Positions 9,170-16,169 of a stretch of DNA of 19,679 bases are shown here, piece after piece. Each line of letters opens with the position of its first letter. The stretch's first letter is position 1. The position numbers and the translations under genes were made by a program. Origin of the DNA: Rhizobium sp. (GTDB lineage: Bacteria > Pseudomonadota > Alphaproteobacteria > Rhizobiales > Rhizobiaceae); contig DPXQ01000162.1 of assembly GCA_003527225.1 (NCBI GenBank), forward strand, positions 1 to 19,679, read 5' to 3'. The notes beneath the pieces were generated by a model that searched no databases, was not told the DNA's origin, and saw only the letters and a list, made by a program, of their open reading frames with translations.

Positions 9170-9881
9170 ATGCTTACAAAAGGCCGTTTGCTGCTTCTGA
9201 TCTTCTTGGCCTTCGTCACTTATTTGATTTTTTGTCGCGTTTTTTGCCTTTCCCGACGTCACGATACGCTATCGCATCGATGCTGACTTCGAATTTAATG
9301 GCAAGCCCGCCAAAGCATCTGCGGTATGGGAGGTTACATATCAATCGCACCCGACCATGGGCGGCAGATGGCAAGGCATAACGACCAGCATGAACACCGA
9401 TGCAGCGGTGGCTAGGCTGGCCAATGCGGGCTTTCTGTTCGTTCGCGTCGACGGGCCCGATCTCAATTATTATCGTTACAATATTAAAGAGTGGAACCAC
9501 CCCAACTCCATTCCGCTCAGACTTCTCGGTCTTGAACGAGCGGGAGACCTCGATACGATCGAAGCGTTACGACAGGCCGCCTCGGAACGCCGATCGATGT
9601 CCTTTGGCTTGGACCTCTTGCCCAGGATCTGGATCTTGCCAGACCCAAGCGATCCAACAACGCTTTACGAACCCAAAGTCTGCGATCAGGCAGCACAGTG
9701 CCCGCTCAAATTCGTAGGAGGAACGATCACGTTCGTCAGGGACCGCGATACGTTTGACATAACCTCCGTTTTTCCTTGGCTTGCAATCCGCCAGGACCTG
9801 TGGACGAGGGCGCAAATCGAAAACCGCTCCCCCCGGGAGAATTATCCCGCCACCTATATGTTTACGAGGAGAACTCGATGA
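9170..9881 (+). pseudogene. Membrane-anchored protein of unknown function, interrupted by a one-base frameshift
   Basis: Starting at ATG 9170 (AGAGGA 10 bases upstream), the frame encodes MLTKGRLLLLIFLAFVTYLI, a signal anchor, and then stops near 9286. Dropping one base at a run of six T joins it to a second frame that stays open to 9881, giving a composite of about 236 aa. The joined part reads FAFPDVTIRYRIDADFEFNG and continues into TMGGRWQGITTSMNTDAAVA. Two T6 runs (9228-9233 and 9240-9245) could hold the shift. Correcting the first gives the more hydrophobic LIFVAFFAF. The body is predicted to be periplasmic, with two cysteines near the end (VCDQAAQC). I do not recognise the family. The 3' end overlaps the start of the next small frame (ATGA). 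This could be a true pseudogene, a sequencing error in a homopolymer, or translational or transcriptional slippage. Confidence 0.7.
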
Positions 9882-9946
9882 TTTCTGTACAGGACGCAGC
9901 GCTTCTCTCATTGAAGGCCTCCGGCAAAAGCACGGACGCCGCGTAA
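9878..9946 (+). pseudogene. 22-codon remnant translationally coupled to the frameshifted gene
   Basis: The ATG overlaps the upstream stop codon as ATGA and is preceded by a strong GAGGAG 5-6 bases before it. This is the arrangement of a true operon gene, yet the frame encodes only MISVQDAALLSLKASGKSTD plus two alanines before TAA. It looks like the 5' end of a longer gene whose remainder was deleted. A hairpin covers the stop codon. The identity of the lost gene cannot be read from 22 residues. Confidence 0.45.
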
Positions 9947-9958
9947 TGTGACGCGGCG
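9937..9958. repeat. Hairpin at the junction after the truncated frame
   Basis: CGCCGCGT (9937-9944) and ACGCGGCG (9951-9958) form a perfect 8-bp stem with a six-base loop; the stem includes part of the TAA stop of the remnant. No clean T tract follows on either strand, so it is a weak terminator candidate. It may end minus-strand transcription from the AhpD-like gene, or mark a deletion junction. Confidence 0.45.
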
Positions 9959-10002
9959 CCCGATACATCCTTGGCAATCTCTGCCAGATCGCTGCCAGTT
10001 CG

Positions 10003-10446
10003 TCAGTCTCCGCCGAATTCGGCCTTGAAGGTGGCAAAGTCGATCTGCAGGCCGTTGAGGATCGCGCTCCAGTTGCGTGTGAGCCCGGCCTGCGCGACGG
10101 CGGCGGCGATCTCGGCGTCGGTTGCACCCATCTGCCTGGCGAACTTGGTGTCGAGCCAGACGCAGTACCGGCACGGGATCTGGGCCGCGACCGCGATATT
10201 GATCAGCGACTTGGTCTTCGGGTCGAGCGCCGAGGATTCGTCGATCTCCAGCCCCTTGGTCATGGCCCAGGCGCCGGCGATGCCGTTCTTGGGATAGGCC
10301 TTCATGAAGCCCGGCAACACGCCGTAGGTGGCTTCGATATCCTTGTAGGTTTCCTCCACGGAGGGCAGTTCTGCGGCGACAGCAAGGGCCGTCATCGAGA
10401 GCAATGCGGCGGCCGCGACGGCCGCCAGTCTGGTGGTCATGGTCAT
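10003..10446 (-). CDS. Exported carboxymuconolactone decarboxylase / AhpD-like protein
   Basis: A 147-aa protein whose N-terminus (residues 1-25) is a typical Sec signal peptide ending near AVAAE, so the mature protein is about 122 aa and probably periplasmic. The core matches the CMD/AhpD fold: LDPKTKSLINIAVAAQIPCRYCV followed by a GATDAEIAAAVAQAG helix. The redox pair Cys92-x-x-Cys95 is intact. The histidine usually found four residues after the second cysteine of AhpD is replaced by Asp99 (CRYCVWLD), so classical peroxidase-reductant activity cannot be assumed. It lies downstream of the DUF1127 gene with a 117-bp gap and may share its transcript. A role in thiol or peroxide chemistry in the periplasm is inference. 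The start at 10446 or at the ATG two codons on makes little difference. Confidence 0.85.
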   Translation of the reverse strand: MTMTTRLAAVAAAALLSMTALAVAAELPSVEETYKDIEATYGVLPGFMKAYPKNGIAGAWAMTKGLEIDESSALDPKTKSLINIAVAAQIPCRYCVWLDTKFARQMGATDAEIAAAVAQAGLTRNWSAILNGLQIDFATFKAEFGGD

Positions 10447-10563
10447 GTCAGTCTCTTTTCTGGTTTCATGAATTCGGGGCGGTTAGCGCGTCATCCATCC
10501 TGCCCCGGCGGACGGTCGCGTACCGGTAGGCGCCATCAGGCACCGACGTGGAATCCTTGGCTG

Positions 10564-10752
10564 TTACCGAAAGGTGTCCCGGTCGGCTTGACGCTCACGC
10601 GCGGGCCGGAGGCCGATATCGCGCATCAGATAGCTATCCAGCCCTTCCAGCTCGACGAGGTCGAGGCCGGTCCGGTCGGGCTTGCCGCGCCCGAGCCAGC
10701 TGCCGATCAGACGCAGCAGTCCGCCGCGTCCGCGAGTGCGGATCGTTGTCAT
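10564..10752 (-). CDS. DUF1127 domain small protein
   Basis: A 62-aa basic protein carrying the DUF1127 (YjiS-like) motif ELEGLDSYLMRDIGLRPARE at about residues 34-53. AAGGAAA lies 5-11 bases before the ATG. It follows the homocysteine methyltransferase gene with a 29-bp gap, so the two are probably cotranscribed. In other alphaproteobacteria, short DUF1127 proteins act in small-RNA turnover, phosphate/carbon homeostasis or stress responses. Which of these, if any, applies here cannot be seen. The family call is secure despite the size. Confidence 0.85.
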   Translation of the reverse strand: MTTIRTRGRGGLLRLIGSWLGRGKPDRTGLDLVELEGLDSYLMRDIGLRPARERQADRDTFR

Positions 10753-10781
10753 GGTCGTTTCCTTTTTGTTGATGGCGCCCG

Positions 10782-11750
10782 TCAGGCGCTCAGCATTGTT
10801 TCCGACAAGCAGGCCTCGCAGATCGCCGCGATATGCCGGTGGTCGGTGCCGCAGCAGCCGCCGAGCACGCGCACATGCGGCATCTGCCGGGTGAGTTCAC
10901 GGTAGCGCCGACCGAGATCGGCCGGATCGCCATCGTCCAGCGTCTCAGATTCGTCGAGTTCGGCGTGACTCAACGTCGAGGCGTTGGCACGAATGCCGCC
11001 GATACGCTTCAGCCACGTCTCGCCGGTGGCGACCGCCGTCGCGAAATGGCTGGGGTGGGCGCAGTTGATCATGTAGTAGTGCGGATAGTTCCCGGTCGCC
11101 GCGTCCACGGCTTCGATCGCTTGTCTCAGCGTCCCGCCGGTGATCAGTCTGCCGTCGGTCTCCACGGTGAACGAGATCACGCAGGGCATGGCCAGCCGCT
11201 GGGCGGCGCGGGCGATGCCGATTGCCTCGTCGACATTTGTGAGCGTGAAGGCCGTCACCATGTCGGCATCGGTGCCGGCAAAGGTTTCGATCTGTTCGGC
11301 GTGATAGGCCTCGGCCTCATCGGCCGTCATCCGCCCAGCCTTGTAGCCATCGCCGCGCGGACCGATGGCGCCGCTGATGACCATCGGCGCGCCGGGTTTT
11401 TGGTACAGCGCCCGAAGGTCCGCCAGCAGCTCAATGGCATCCTCGTTGACCGCTCGCAGTGCCTCAGCGGAATAACCAAGCTTGTCGCCCCAGTCGGCGC
11501 TCGCACGCCAGGTCGGCGTATCGAGGACGAAGCCGGAGCCGTGGCGCGCGGCAATGTCGAGGTAACGTCGGTAGTAGTCCTCGGTCTGCTTGCGCCCCTC
11601 CGGCGTCGCAAGGAGCACGAACGAAGCAAAATGAGGAAGGTCTACGCCTTCGTGAAAGATCAGCGTCGTCTCGATCCCCCCATCGGTGAGGAACGCTCCG
11701 CCTTTCAGCTGTGGCAAGTCGTGTCTGTAGATTGTCGTCATGTTGTCCAT
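10782..11750 (-). CDS. Stand-alone homocysteine S-methyltransferase family protein (MmuM-like)
   Basis: A 322-aa protein of the zinc-dependent homocysteine S-methyltransferase (Pfam S-methyl_trans) family. The N-terminal LTDGGIETTLIF (21-32) is the family opening. The zinc ligands Cys230 (MINCAHPSHF) and Cys299-Cys300 (LGGCCGTDHRHI) are all present, so the enzyme is probably active. Family members use S-methylmethionine, SAM or another methyl donor to convert homocysteine to methionine; betaine or dimethylsulfoniopropionate are other donors in the wider family. The donor cannot be read here. The gene heads a minus-strand set with DUF1127 and an AhpD-like gene and is divergent from a TetR regulator, its likely controller. 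Two starts are possible, 11750 and 11741; neither has a strong ribosome binding site. Confidence 0.88.
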   Translation of the reverse strand: MDNMTTIYRHDLPQLKGGAFLTDGGIETTLIFHEGVDLPHFASFVLLATPEGRKQTEDYYRRYLDIAARHGSGFVLDTPTWRASADWGDKLGYSAEALRAVNEDAIELLADLRALYQKPGAPMVISGAIGPRGDGYKAGRMTADEAEAYHAEQIETFAGTDADMVTAFTLTNVDEAIGIARAAQRLAMPCVISFTVETDGRLITGGTLRQAIEAVDAATGNYPHYYMINCAHPSHFATAVATGETWLKRIGGIRANASTLSHAELDESETLDDGDPADLGRRYRELTRQMPHVRVLGGCCGTDHRHIAAICEACLSETMLSA

Positions 11751-11840
11751 CCCAGTTCGTTGGTTCGCTCGCCTCGCTTGGCCAGCGCTACGCCGGGATT
11801 CTTGCCGTCTGGACTGTTTTGAAACTAGAAGACTTGCGGT

Positions 11841-11863
11841 ATACTGTTAATTGAAGGCAGTAT
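11841..11863. promoter_or_regulatory. Candidate TetR operator between the methyltransferase and tetR genes
   Basis: ATACTG (11841-11846) and CAGTAT (11858-11863) are a perfect inverted pair separated by 11 bp, within a short AT-rich segment of the divergent intergenic region. A dyad of this size is typical of a TetR dimer site that controls both its own gene and the divergent one. The link to the neighbouring regulator is inference. Confidence 0.4.
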
Positions 11864-11966
11864 TCTTCTTTTAAATCAGATATTTGTTATCCAACTGAGC
11901 CAGCAAGCGTGGGAATTCGATAAGCCAAAGCGCTTTAAAACCATACCAACGGTACAGGAGATCACC

Positions 11967-12587
11967 ATGCGCAAGGGCGAGGAAACGCGCGGCCGGATCC
12001 TGGATGTGGCCGAGGCCGCCGTTCTGGCGAAGGGTTTCGGCGCCACCTCGATCGAGGAACTGATCACCGAGACCGGCATTACCAAAAGCGGCTTCTTCTA
12101 CCATTTCAGAGACAAGAACGAACTCGCCAAGGCATTGCTCAATCGCTACATCGAGACGGACGAGCGAATATACGACGACATCTTCGGCCGCGCCCGCGAA
12201 TTGATGGACGATCCGCTGCAATCCTTCCTGCTGGGGCTGAAGCTTCTGGCGGAACTGCTGTCGGACCTGCCGAACGGTCATCCGGGCTGCCTGGTGGCGA
12301 CCAGCTGCTACTACGAGCGCCTGTTCGATCGCGAGATACAGGACATCAACCGGCAAGCGGTGTTGCGTTGGCGGATACGGTTTCGCGGCATGATCCAGCA
12401 GATCATCGAGGTTTACCCGCCGCGCGAGCCCGTCGATGTCGACCGGCTCGCCGACATGGTCTCGACCGTGCTTGAAGGCGGGATTGTAATGTCGAAGGCA
12501 TTGAAGGAGCCGGATACGCTGGCAAGCCAGCTGCTCGTGTTCAGGACGTTCATCAAGCTGCTGTTCCACCCCCCGCCGCAGAGCTGA
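11967..12587 (+). CDS. TetR/AcrR-family transcriptional regulator
   Basis: A 206-aa regulator. The N-terminal DNA-binding domain is unmistakable: TRGRILDVAEAAVLAKGFGA, then the helix-turn-helix TSIEELITETGITKSGFFYHFRDKNELAKALL (about residues 27-58). The C-terminal ligand-binding domain holds two cysteines (HPGCLVATSCYYERLF) and several Trp/Arg residues. AGGAG lies 7 bases before the ATG. It is divergent from the homocysteine methyltransferase gene with a 216-bp intergenic region that contains a dyad. It most likely represses or controls that cassette in response to a small molecule of unknown nature. A hairpin with an ACCCG/CGGGT core follows the gene. Confidence 0.93.
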   Translation: MRKGEETRGRILDVAEAAVLAKGFGATSIEELITETGITKSGFFYHFRDKNELAKALLNRYIETDERIYDDIFGRARELMDDPLQSFLLGLKLLAELLSDLPNGHPGCLVATSCYYERLFDREIQDINRQAVLRWRIRFRGMIQQIIEVYPPREPVDVDRLADMVSTVLEGGIVMSKALKEPDTLASQLLVFRTFIKLLFHPPPQS

Positions 12588-12616
12588 ACACGGCATGACC
12601 AGTCGGGGAGAAGACG

Positions 12617-12642
12617 TTGCAAATACCCGAAAACGGGTGCAA
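12617..12642 (+). terminator. Weak hairpin after tetR
   Basis: Inner arms ACCCG/CGGGT around a four-A loop, extended by TTGC/GCAA with a four-base bulge. It begins 29 bp after the tetR stop. No T tract follows, so if it terminates transcription it would need help from Rho. Confidence 0.3.
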
Positions 12643-12647
12643 GCACG

Positions 12648-13078
12648 TTGGCTATGCACGTGTGGATCTCATCCGAGCGCACGGATGATGCTGACCTGGG
12701 CTGGGAGAACCTCACCAGCGACACGACAGCGTGTAGGCCGGAAAAGGTGTCAGGTCGCGATGCCGAATCTCTCAGCCTGCCAATCACCGATGAACTTCGC
12801 GAAGCGCTGCACACGATCCACGCACGACCATCCGACATTCCCGATCCTGGCAGAGGCGGAGCCACGGAACAACGGTTGCCGGCAATCTTCGGCTGGTCTG
12901 ATTCCAAGATGGCACAGCACTACATCAAGGCCGCGTAGTCGAAGAGCATCGACGACGCCAGTTTCGAGCGCCGCGAGACCTACTTGGCCGACAGAAACGT
13001 CCCACTTTCCGAGCGTCGGAAGGCCAGTGAGACAAAAAGGAGAAAAAACAATGGAAAAACAACACCCCAAGTTAGGGA
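12648..13078 (+). pseudogene. Decayed tyrosine recombinase (integrase) C-terminus
   Basis: A frame ending at a TAG at 12938 contains SLSLPITDELREAL, then GATEQRLPAIFGWSDSKMAQHYIKAA. The second part matches the C-terminal catalytic block of phage-type integrases (GATE-x-x-IFGWS-x-x-MA-x-HY), including the tyrosine nucleophile. The His/Arg block normally between these two segments is missing, so an internal deletion has occurred. Reading on past the TAG gives DDASFERRETYLADRNVPLS and a lysine-rich tail like real integrase C-termini, so the TAG may itself be an acquired stop. The tail continues into the 3' end of the tRNA. No intact integrase remains in the window. Confidence 0.7.
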
Positions 13079-13154
13079 TGGTGGGCCCGGAGGGACTCGA
13101 ACCCCCAACCAAGCGGTTATGAGCCGCCGGCTCTAACCATTGAGCTACAGGCCC
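13079..13154 (-). tRNA. tRNA with CAU anticodon (probably tRNA-Ile2, lysidine type; possibly tRNA-Met)
   Basis: A 76-nt cloverleaf with CCA encoded. Acceptor arms GGGCCTG/CGGGCCC pair with one G-T wobble; D arm GCTC/GAGC; anticodon arm GGCGG/CCGCT closing loop CTCATAA, anticodon CAT at positions 34-36; T arm GGGGG-TTCGAGT-CCCTC. The anticodon arm and variable loop (CATAA-CCGCTTGG) resemble E. coli tRNA-Ile2 more than elongator tRNA-Met, so the C34 is probably converted to lysidine by TilS. Annotation pipelines often label such genes tRNA-Met. Its 3' end abuts the integrase remnant, marking it as a likely integration site. Confidence 0.95.
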
Positions 13155-13312
13155 TGCCCGGCGTTACCGCCCACGGCGCGGGCAATGGCACCCGCGACGC
13201 AGGGTTCGCTCTAGCTCAAATCGTCAAATGCCACAAGCCATTGCCGTATTCGCTACACAATCAATCGCCATGAAGCTAATCAAAGGGATGTCTCACCGGA
13301 GGAACGTGTCAC

Positions 13313-14047
13313 ATGAATAGCCCTCACTTGCCGATCCTGGCGCTCTTTGGCTTCGCGGCCGCTGCCGCCCTTTCCCCCGCGCCGGCCATGGCCGCGGAGG
13401 CAGAGCTTCGCGAAGCGACGATCATCGTTTCCGGCGAAGGCGAGGCTGTCTTGGCCCCGGACCTCGCCATCCTCTCCCTGAGCGTGTTGCGGGAAGCGCC
13501 CACGGCGGGCGAGGCGCTCGCTGCCAACAGCGAAGCCATGGCTGGCGTGATCGCCGACCTCAAGGCCGCCGGCGTTGAAGCCCGCGACCTGCAAACCAGC
13601 AATTTCTCAATCTCACCGCGATATCGCGACAGCGACGACGACGATAAGATCATGGAACCGGAAATCATCGGTTATTCCGTCACCAATGGCCTGACGGTTC
13701 GTGTACGTGACCTCTCCAAGCTCGGCGGGATCATCGACCGCTCGGTGACGCTCGGGGTGAACCAGGGCGGCAATATCGTCTTCACGAACGACAAGCCGGA
13801 GGCCGCGATCAACGATGCGCGCAAAACCGCAGCAGCCGACGCAATCTCCAAGGCCAAGACGCTTGCTGACGCCGCGGGGGTAAAGCTCGGCCGCGTGGTC
13901 GAGATGAGCGAGAACTTTGCTCGCCCGATGGCGCAGCCGCTCTATCGCGTGGCAATGGCCAAGGAAATGTCGGCTCCCGCACCGATCGAAAGTGGCGAAA
14001 ACAGCTACAGCGTCACGGTCAACGTCACCTTCGCGATTGAGCAATAG
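13313..14047 (+). CDS. Exported SIMPL-domain (DUF541) protein
   Basis: A 244-aa protein with a Sec signal peptide (hydrophobic residues 7-25, cleavage near AMA-AEAE). The rest is a single SIMPL/DUF541 domain: ATIIVSGEGEAVLAPDLAIL at the start, LKAAGVEARDLQTSNFSISP in the middle, and ARKTAAADAISKAKTLADAAGVKLG near the end. Members (BP26/OMP28 of Brucella, YggE of E. coli) are periplasmic, form ring-like assemblies and have been linked to oxidative stress tolerance. GGAGGA lies 9 bases before the ATG. It is transcribed alone and followed by a hairpin shared with the convergent gene. Confidence 0.93.
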   Translation: MNSPHLPILALFGFAAAAALSPAPAMAAEAELREATIIVSGEGEAVLAPDLAILSLSVLREAPTAGEALAANSEAMAGVIADLKAAGVEARDLQTSNFSISPRYRDSDDDDKIMEPEIIGYSVTNGLTVRVRDLSKLGGIIDRSVTLGVNQGGNIVFTNDKPEAAINDARKTAAADAISKAKTLADAAGVKLGRVVEMSENFARPMAQPLYRVAMAKEMSAPAPIESGENSYSVTVNVTFAIEQ

Positions 14048-14063
14048 AACCACACGACAAAAT

Positions 14064-14085
14064 CGCCGCCCCTTGCAGGGCGGCG
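14064..14085. terminator. Bidirectional intrinsic terminator
   Basis: CGCCGCCC (14064-14071) and GGGCGGCG (14078-14085) form a perfect 8-bp GC stem with a six-base loop. It lies between the convergent SIMPL gene and the small exported protein gene. On the minus strand it is followed by ATTTTG; on the plus strand by GTTCTTC. Confidence 0.7.
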
Positions 14086-14112
14086 GTTCTTCAGTCTGGA
14101 TTTCTCAGATGC

Positions 14113-14469
14113 TCAATACCGGATGACAGGGCAGCCGCGCACATTGGCGAAGACCATACGGTCGAAATCTCCGTGACGGAAGCCGGCGACGACGACACGG
14201 CGCGGCGTGATATTATAGATCCGCGCGCGGCGCAGGCCATTCCAGCGCGCCTTTTCGACGGCGTGGCCCGGTGCGCAAGCGCGGGGGCGGCGAAACTCAC
14301 GGTGGTCACGCCAATCGTCGCGGCGGCGGTCGTAGCGGGGACCGTCGCCGGGGCCACCGATATAAATTCCGAAATCGAACTCGGGACCGGCGGCCGCAGC
14401 CGAGGTTACGGGAATTGCGCCGAAGGCGATAAGGGCGGCCAGGCCTGCCTTTGCGAAAATGTTGGTCAT
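14113..14469 (-). CDS. Small exported Arg-rich protein, rhizobial conserved hypothetical
   Basis: A 118-aa protein with a Sec signal peptide (MTNIFAKAGLAALIAFGAIP, cleavage near AAAA-GPEF). The mature part begins with a Gly/Asp/Arg-rich linker (FGIYIGGPGDGPRYDRRRDD) and ends with a compact domain, CAPGHAVEKARWNGLRRARI, continuing to a C-terminal CPVIRY. Two cysteines (in RACAPG and RGCPV) could form a disulfide. The frame extends further upstream, but the ATG at 14469 is chosen because AGGAGAGAG precedes it and the signal peptide begins there. I recall similar conserved proteins in Rhizobiaceae, but no function is known. Confidence 0.82.
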   Translation of the reverse strand: MTNIFAKAGLAALIAFGAIPVTSAAAAGPEFDFGIYIGGPGDGPRYDRRRDDWRDHREFRRPRACAPGHAVEKARWNGLRRARIYNITPRRVVVAGFRHGDFDRMVFANVRGCPVIRY

Positions 14470-14645
14470 GTCTCTCTCCTTAGCTGTCGTGGAATTGGAA
14501 ACGTTCATTCCCGCTGTCCTGAGCGATTGAGGAGAGGGTAATCGTGCCCGCCTGAACGAAGGCAAAATCGCCCGTTCAGTTTTCATTCATCTTGGCAATT
14601 TCCATTATCTATTTGTTTTGTATAAATAATAATCTCTACTGCGAT

Positions 14646-15065
14646 CTAGCATGAGAGATGCAGGACAATCTCACGCCGATGCGGGCGGTCACGGTGTTCG
14701 AACAGATAAAGCCCCTGCCATGTTCCAAGCAGCGGCTTGCCCTTGCTCACCGGAATCGAAATTGACACCTGCATCAACGCCGCCTTGATGTGTGCCGGCA
14801 TATCATCCGGTCCTTCCGCGTCGTGGGTAATCCAACCCATGGACGGATCGGAGGCCGGCGGTACGATCCGGCGAAAAAAGGCGGTGAGGTCGCGCTGAAC
14901 GGACGGATCGGCATTTTCCTGCACGAGGAGGGAGCAGGATGTATGACGGACGAACACCGAGAGCAGCCCCTCGCCATGACAATTGGCAGTAAATGCCCGG
15001 GCTTCATCGGTGAACTCATAGAGCCCCTGCCCCCTGGTCTGGATCGTCAATATGGTCTGGGTCAT
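14646..15065 (-). CDS. YjbQ family protein (UPF0047)
   Basis: A 139-aa cytoplasmic protein covering the full UPF0047 domain. Family signatures are seen: FVRHTSCSLLVQENADPSVQ, a FFRRIVPP helix, MPAHIKAALMQVSISIPVSK, and GTWQGLYLFEHRDRPHRREI. E. coli YjbQ has weak thiamine-phosphate synthase activity, but the physiological role is unclear. The ATG at 15065 is used because GGAG lies 5 bases upstream; a TTG one codon earlier is less likely. It is divergent from the UPF0303 gene with a 155-bp gap. Confidence 0.93.
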   Translation of the reverse strand: MTQTILTIQTRGQGLYEFTDEARAFTANCHGEGLLSVFVRHTSCSLLVQENADPSVQRDLTAFFRRIVPPASDPSMGWITHDAEGPDDMPAHIKAALMQVSISIPVSKGKPLLGTWQGLYLFEHRDRPHRREIVLHLSC

Positions 15066-15220
15066 CAATGCTCCGGTTGCAGGTCATCGGATCTGGTAAA
15101 AGACACGCACATCGACAGCGGTAGCGACGACCGGATTTCAACATGGAAGACACATCCCCGTCTAGGCGTGGCTCCTGGCCCACGATAGTCTTCGCGCATC
15201 GGGCACGAGAGGAGCATACG

Positions 15221-15688
15221 ATGACCACCGACACCAGTCTGATCGATATTCTGGACGCACAGGAAAGAGCCCTGGTCTTCCCCGCGTTCAACGAGGATAC
15301 AGCGCTGGAGATCGGCGATCGACTTGTCCGGGCAGCGCGACTGGATCAGGCCCCGGTCGTCATCAATATCCGCACGCCCGACCGCGTTCTCTTTCACGCC
15401 GCCCTGACGGGATCATCGCCCGACAACGACCATTGGGCCCGGCGCAAAAGCAACGTCACGCTGCGCCTGCACAAGTCGTCCATGCGGGTGGGTGAAAGCT
15501 ACCGGATGAAGGGGCGCGTACTCGGCCCCGAATTCGGTTTCGATCCTCTCGACTACGCGTGCCATGGCGGCAGTTTTCCCGTGCGCGTCGTCGGTACGGG
15601 GGTCGTCGCCGCGATCACGGTGTCCGGCCTCGCCTCCGAAGAGGATCACGCGATGATCGTAAAGGTTCTGGAAGCCTATCTCGCCTGA
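15221..15688 (+). CDS. UPF0303 family (heme-degrading/HbpS-like domain) protein
   Basis: A 155-aa protein of the GlcG/HbpS-like fold, UPF0303 branch. Recognised segments: FNEDTALEIGDRLVRAARLD, VVINIRTPDRVLFHAALTGS, PDNDHWARRKSNVTLRLHKS, and a C-terminal GTGVVAAITVSGLASEEDHA. This fold binds heme or corrinoid-like ligands in some relatives; no catalytic assignment is certain for UPF0303. The frame is open upstream, but the ATG at 15221 is preferred because GAGAGGAG lies 7 bases before it. No signal peptide, so cytoplasmic. It converges on the SnoaL-like gene with an 8-bp gap. Confidence 0.9.
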   Translation: MTTDTSLIDILDAQERALVFPAFNEDTALEIGDRLVRAARLDQAPVVINIRTPDRVLFHAALTGSSPDNDHWARRKSNVTLRLHKSSMRVGESYRMKGRVLGPEFGFDPLDYACHGGSFPVRVVGTGVVAAITVSGLASEEDHAMIVKVLEAYLA

Positions 15689-15696
15689 AGCGGACC

Positions 15697-16083
15697 TTAC
15701 AGCGGCGTCGACAAATAGAGGCTGATGCGCAGGAAGAGCGCATCGTCGCGCTCGAAAACGATGACGCCGGGAAGCGAGACAGAGCTGCCGCGTGGGTCAT
15801 CCTCACCGTCGGCGGGCTTTTGCTCGGCTTTGACCGTCACATCGGCAGCGCCCCGTGAGCCCGTATCGTCAACCATGATGACGGCATCAGCGAAGCGTAT
15901 GTCATGGCGCATCAGGAAGGCGGCCAGGGTGTCGCGAAGCGATTGCGCGCCGATCACCCGGCTGCCGTCCGGCATGTCAAGGGCGGCATCTTCTCCGACA
16001 AAACGCATGAAGGCGGGAAAATCGCGTTGATTGAGGGCCGTCAGGCTCTCGGCTATCTGCGTCCTCAAAGGCATGACCGGCAT
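15697..16083 (-). CDS. SnoaL-like / NTF2-fold protein
   Basis: A 128-aa protein of the NTF2-like cone fold (SnoaL/ketosteroid isomerase-like group): RTQIAESLTALNQRDFPAFM, then FVGEDAALDMPDGSRVIGAQ, a middle strand with TVKAEQKPADG, and a final hydrophobic strand ALFLRISLYLS. Members include small isomerases, cyclases and non-catalytic binding proteins, so function cannot be assigned. The ATG at 16083 is chosen because GGAGGA lies 6 bases upstream; longer starts lack one. It ends 8 bp from the convergent UPF0303 gene and lies downstream of argP with an 86-bp gap. Confidence 0.75.
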   Translation of the reverse strand: MPVMPLRTQIAESLTALNQRDFPAFMRFVGEDAALDMPDGSRVIGAQSLRDTLAAFLMRHDIRFADAVIMVDDTGSRGAADVTVKAEQKPADGEDDPRGSSVSLPGVIVFERDDALFLRISLYLSTPL

Positions 16084-16169
16084 CGCTGATCCTCCATGGC
16101 TGTCACGGGGACGTAGGGCACACAACCGGAGCCGGCAAGGGCACGTTGGGACTTACCACTGCCGCAGGT

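Noticed and set aside
8922..9200. 92-codon plus frame ending in a hydrophobic segment, overlapping the frameshifted gene
   Set aside because: Its first two thirds look random and no ribosome binding site supports the start; at most the tail of a lost gene.
12617..12688. Short frame with VGYARV, the opening motif of serine resolvases
   Set aside because: Only six residues match before the frame turns unrelated and stops; too little to call a resolvase remnant.
13058..13122. Translation ending VGPEGLEPPTKRL as the tail of a protein
   Set aside because: This is the tRNA gene read through in one frame, a well-known artefact; the tRNA call explains the sequence.
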